Below, piece by piece: positions 63,654 through 64,000 of a DNA stretch of 64,000 bases. The stretch spans positions 62,001 to 126,000 of the forward strand of contig NZ_JACSQK010000003.1 in assembly GCF_014836675.1 (NCBI RefSeq), read 5' to 3'. Source of the DNA: Comamonas avium (GTDB taxonomy: Bacteria; Pseudomonadota; Gammaproteobacteria; Burkholderiales; Burkholderiaceae_C). How positions within the stretch are numbered: the stretch's first letter is position 1; the number at the start of each line of letters is the position of its first letter. The notes under the pieces were generated by a model. It saw only the letters and a program-made list of their open reading frames with translations. It did not search any database and had not been told where the DNA came from. Position numbers and translations under genes: made by a program.

Positions 63654-64000
63654 ATGCCCGGACTTTTGCCTGATATCGATCCAGATGGACTGCTGGAATT
63701 TTCGGTGGTCTACACCGATCGTGCGCTCAACCACATGTCCAAGCGCTTTACCGGCGTAGTGCAAGACATTCTGGGCACCCTCAAAGAGGTCTACAACGCG
63801 CACACTGCTGTGCTGGTGCCCGGCAGCGGCACATTTGGCATGGAAGCCGTGGCACGCCAGTTTGCCAATGGTGAAAAGGTGCTGATCGTGCGCAATGGCT
63901 GGTTCAGCTATCGCTGGACGCAGATTTTTGACACCGGCAACTTTGGCCTGGGTGGCGGTGCCGTGGTCTGCAAGGCACGCAAGCAAGGCGCGGGCAGCCA
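63654..64000 (+). CDS. Class V aminotransferase, N-terminal part
   Basis: Partial gene running off the right edge; 115 codons visible from the ATG at 63654, preceded by TTTGGAGAAAAC. The sequence (FTGVVQDILGTLKEVYNA, VLVPGSGTFGMEAVARQF, NGWFSYRWTQIF) matches the serine-pyruvate/alanine-glyoxylate aminotransferase family. The PLP lysine lies beyond the window. The upstream 155 bases contain the palindrome TGTATACA (63552-63559), which resembles GntR-type operators. Confidence 0.85.
   Translation, partial: MPGLLPDIDPDGLLEFSVVYTDRALNHMSKRFTGVVQDILGTLKEVYNAHTAVLVPGSGTFGMEAVARQFANGEKVLIVRNGWFSYRWTQIFDTGNFGLGGGAVVCKARKQGAGS

Overview
The window is typical chromosome of a betaproteobacterium in the order Burkholderiales, most likely family Comamonadaceae (Comamonas or a near relative). 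This rests on the gene order rpe-gph-...-trpE-chorismate mutase-trpG-trpD-trpC, a rhizobial-type glycerol ABC transporter (glpSTPQUV) next to glpR/glpK/glpD, the Gcr-type membrane 'recombinase' beside apaG, and short palindromic repeats between genes. No similarity search was run. Coding density is high. I see no insertion sequence, prophage, CRISPR array or rRNA operon.

Layout. 1-6801 is a leftward run: apaG, a recombinase-family membrane protein, a cation/proton antiporter, a YbdK-type ligase, thiL, pgpA and the start of pncC/cinA. 6832-15872 carries rpe, gph and the split tryptophan genes; a chemoreceptor and a chalcone-isomerase-like exported protein interrupt them. Upstream of trpE is a short ORF with a Trp-Pro-Trp stretch that looks like an attenuation leader peptide. 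Downstream of ung, 16730-18790 is AT-rich and holds two divergent Wzz-like polysaccharide chain-length genes. 19902-23642 is a siderophore ABC importer behind a Fur-box promoter.

23965-36011 holds a DUF4153 membrane protein, queA, a hemerythrin-GGDEF protein, recG, oxyR-dps, ubiA, a LigB-type dioxygenase with a Tat-like leader, and proC. 36033-46474 is a complete glycerol uptake and catabolism regulon: glpK and glpR point left; glpS, glpT, glpP, glpQ, glpU, glpV and then glpD point right. The two ATPases look functionally asymmetric, and a CGAA-N6-CGAA direct repeat occurs in front of both glpS and glpD. An intrinsic terminator separates glpR from glpK.

46670-55799 is the spc plus alpha ribosomal-protein cluster (rplN to rplQ, with secY and rpoA), detached from the S10 operon, with its own near-consensus promoter and a structured leader. 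It contains several perfect intercistronic hairpins and is followed by an initiator tRNA-Met. 56207-64000 holds a short Hsp70-like protein, rsmI facing yraN with overlapping start codons, diaA-like and dolP-like genes, the type IV pilus motors pilT/pilU, yggS, and the start of a class V aminotransferase.

A family of about 75-95 bp palindromic repeats occurs in at least four good copies plus several degenerate ones. The strongest leads are the asymmetric GlpS/GlpT ATPase pair with its operator repeats, the probably leaderless trp leader peptide, the AT-rich wzz pair, and the shared start region of rsmI and yraN.
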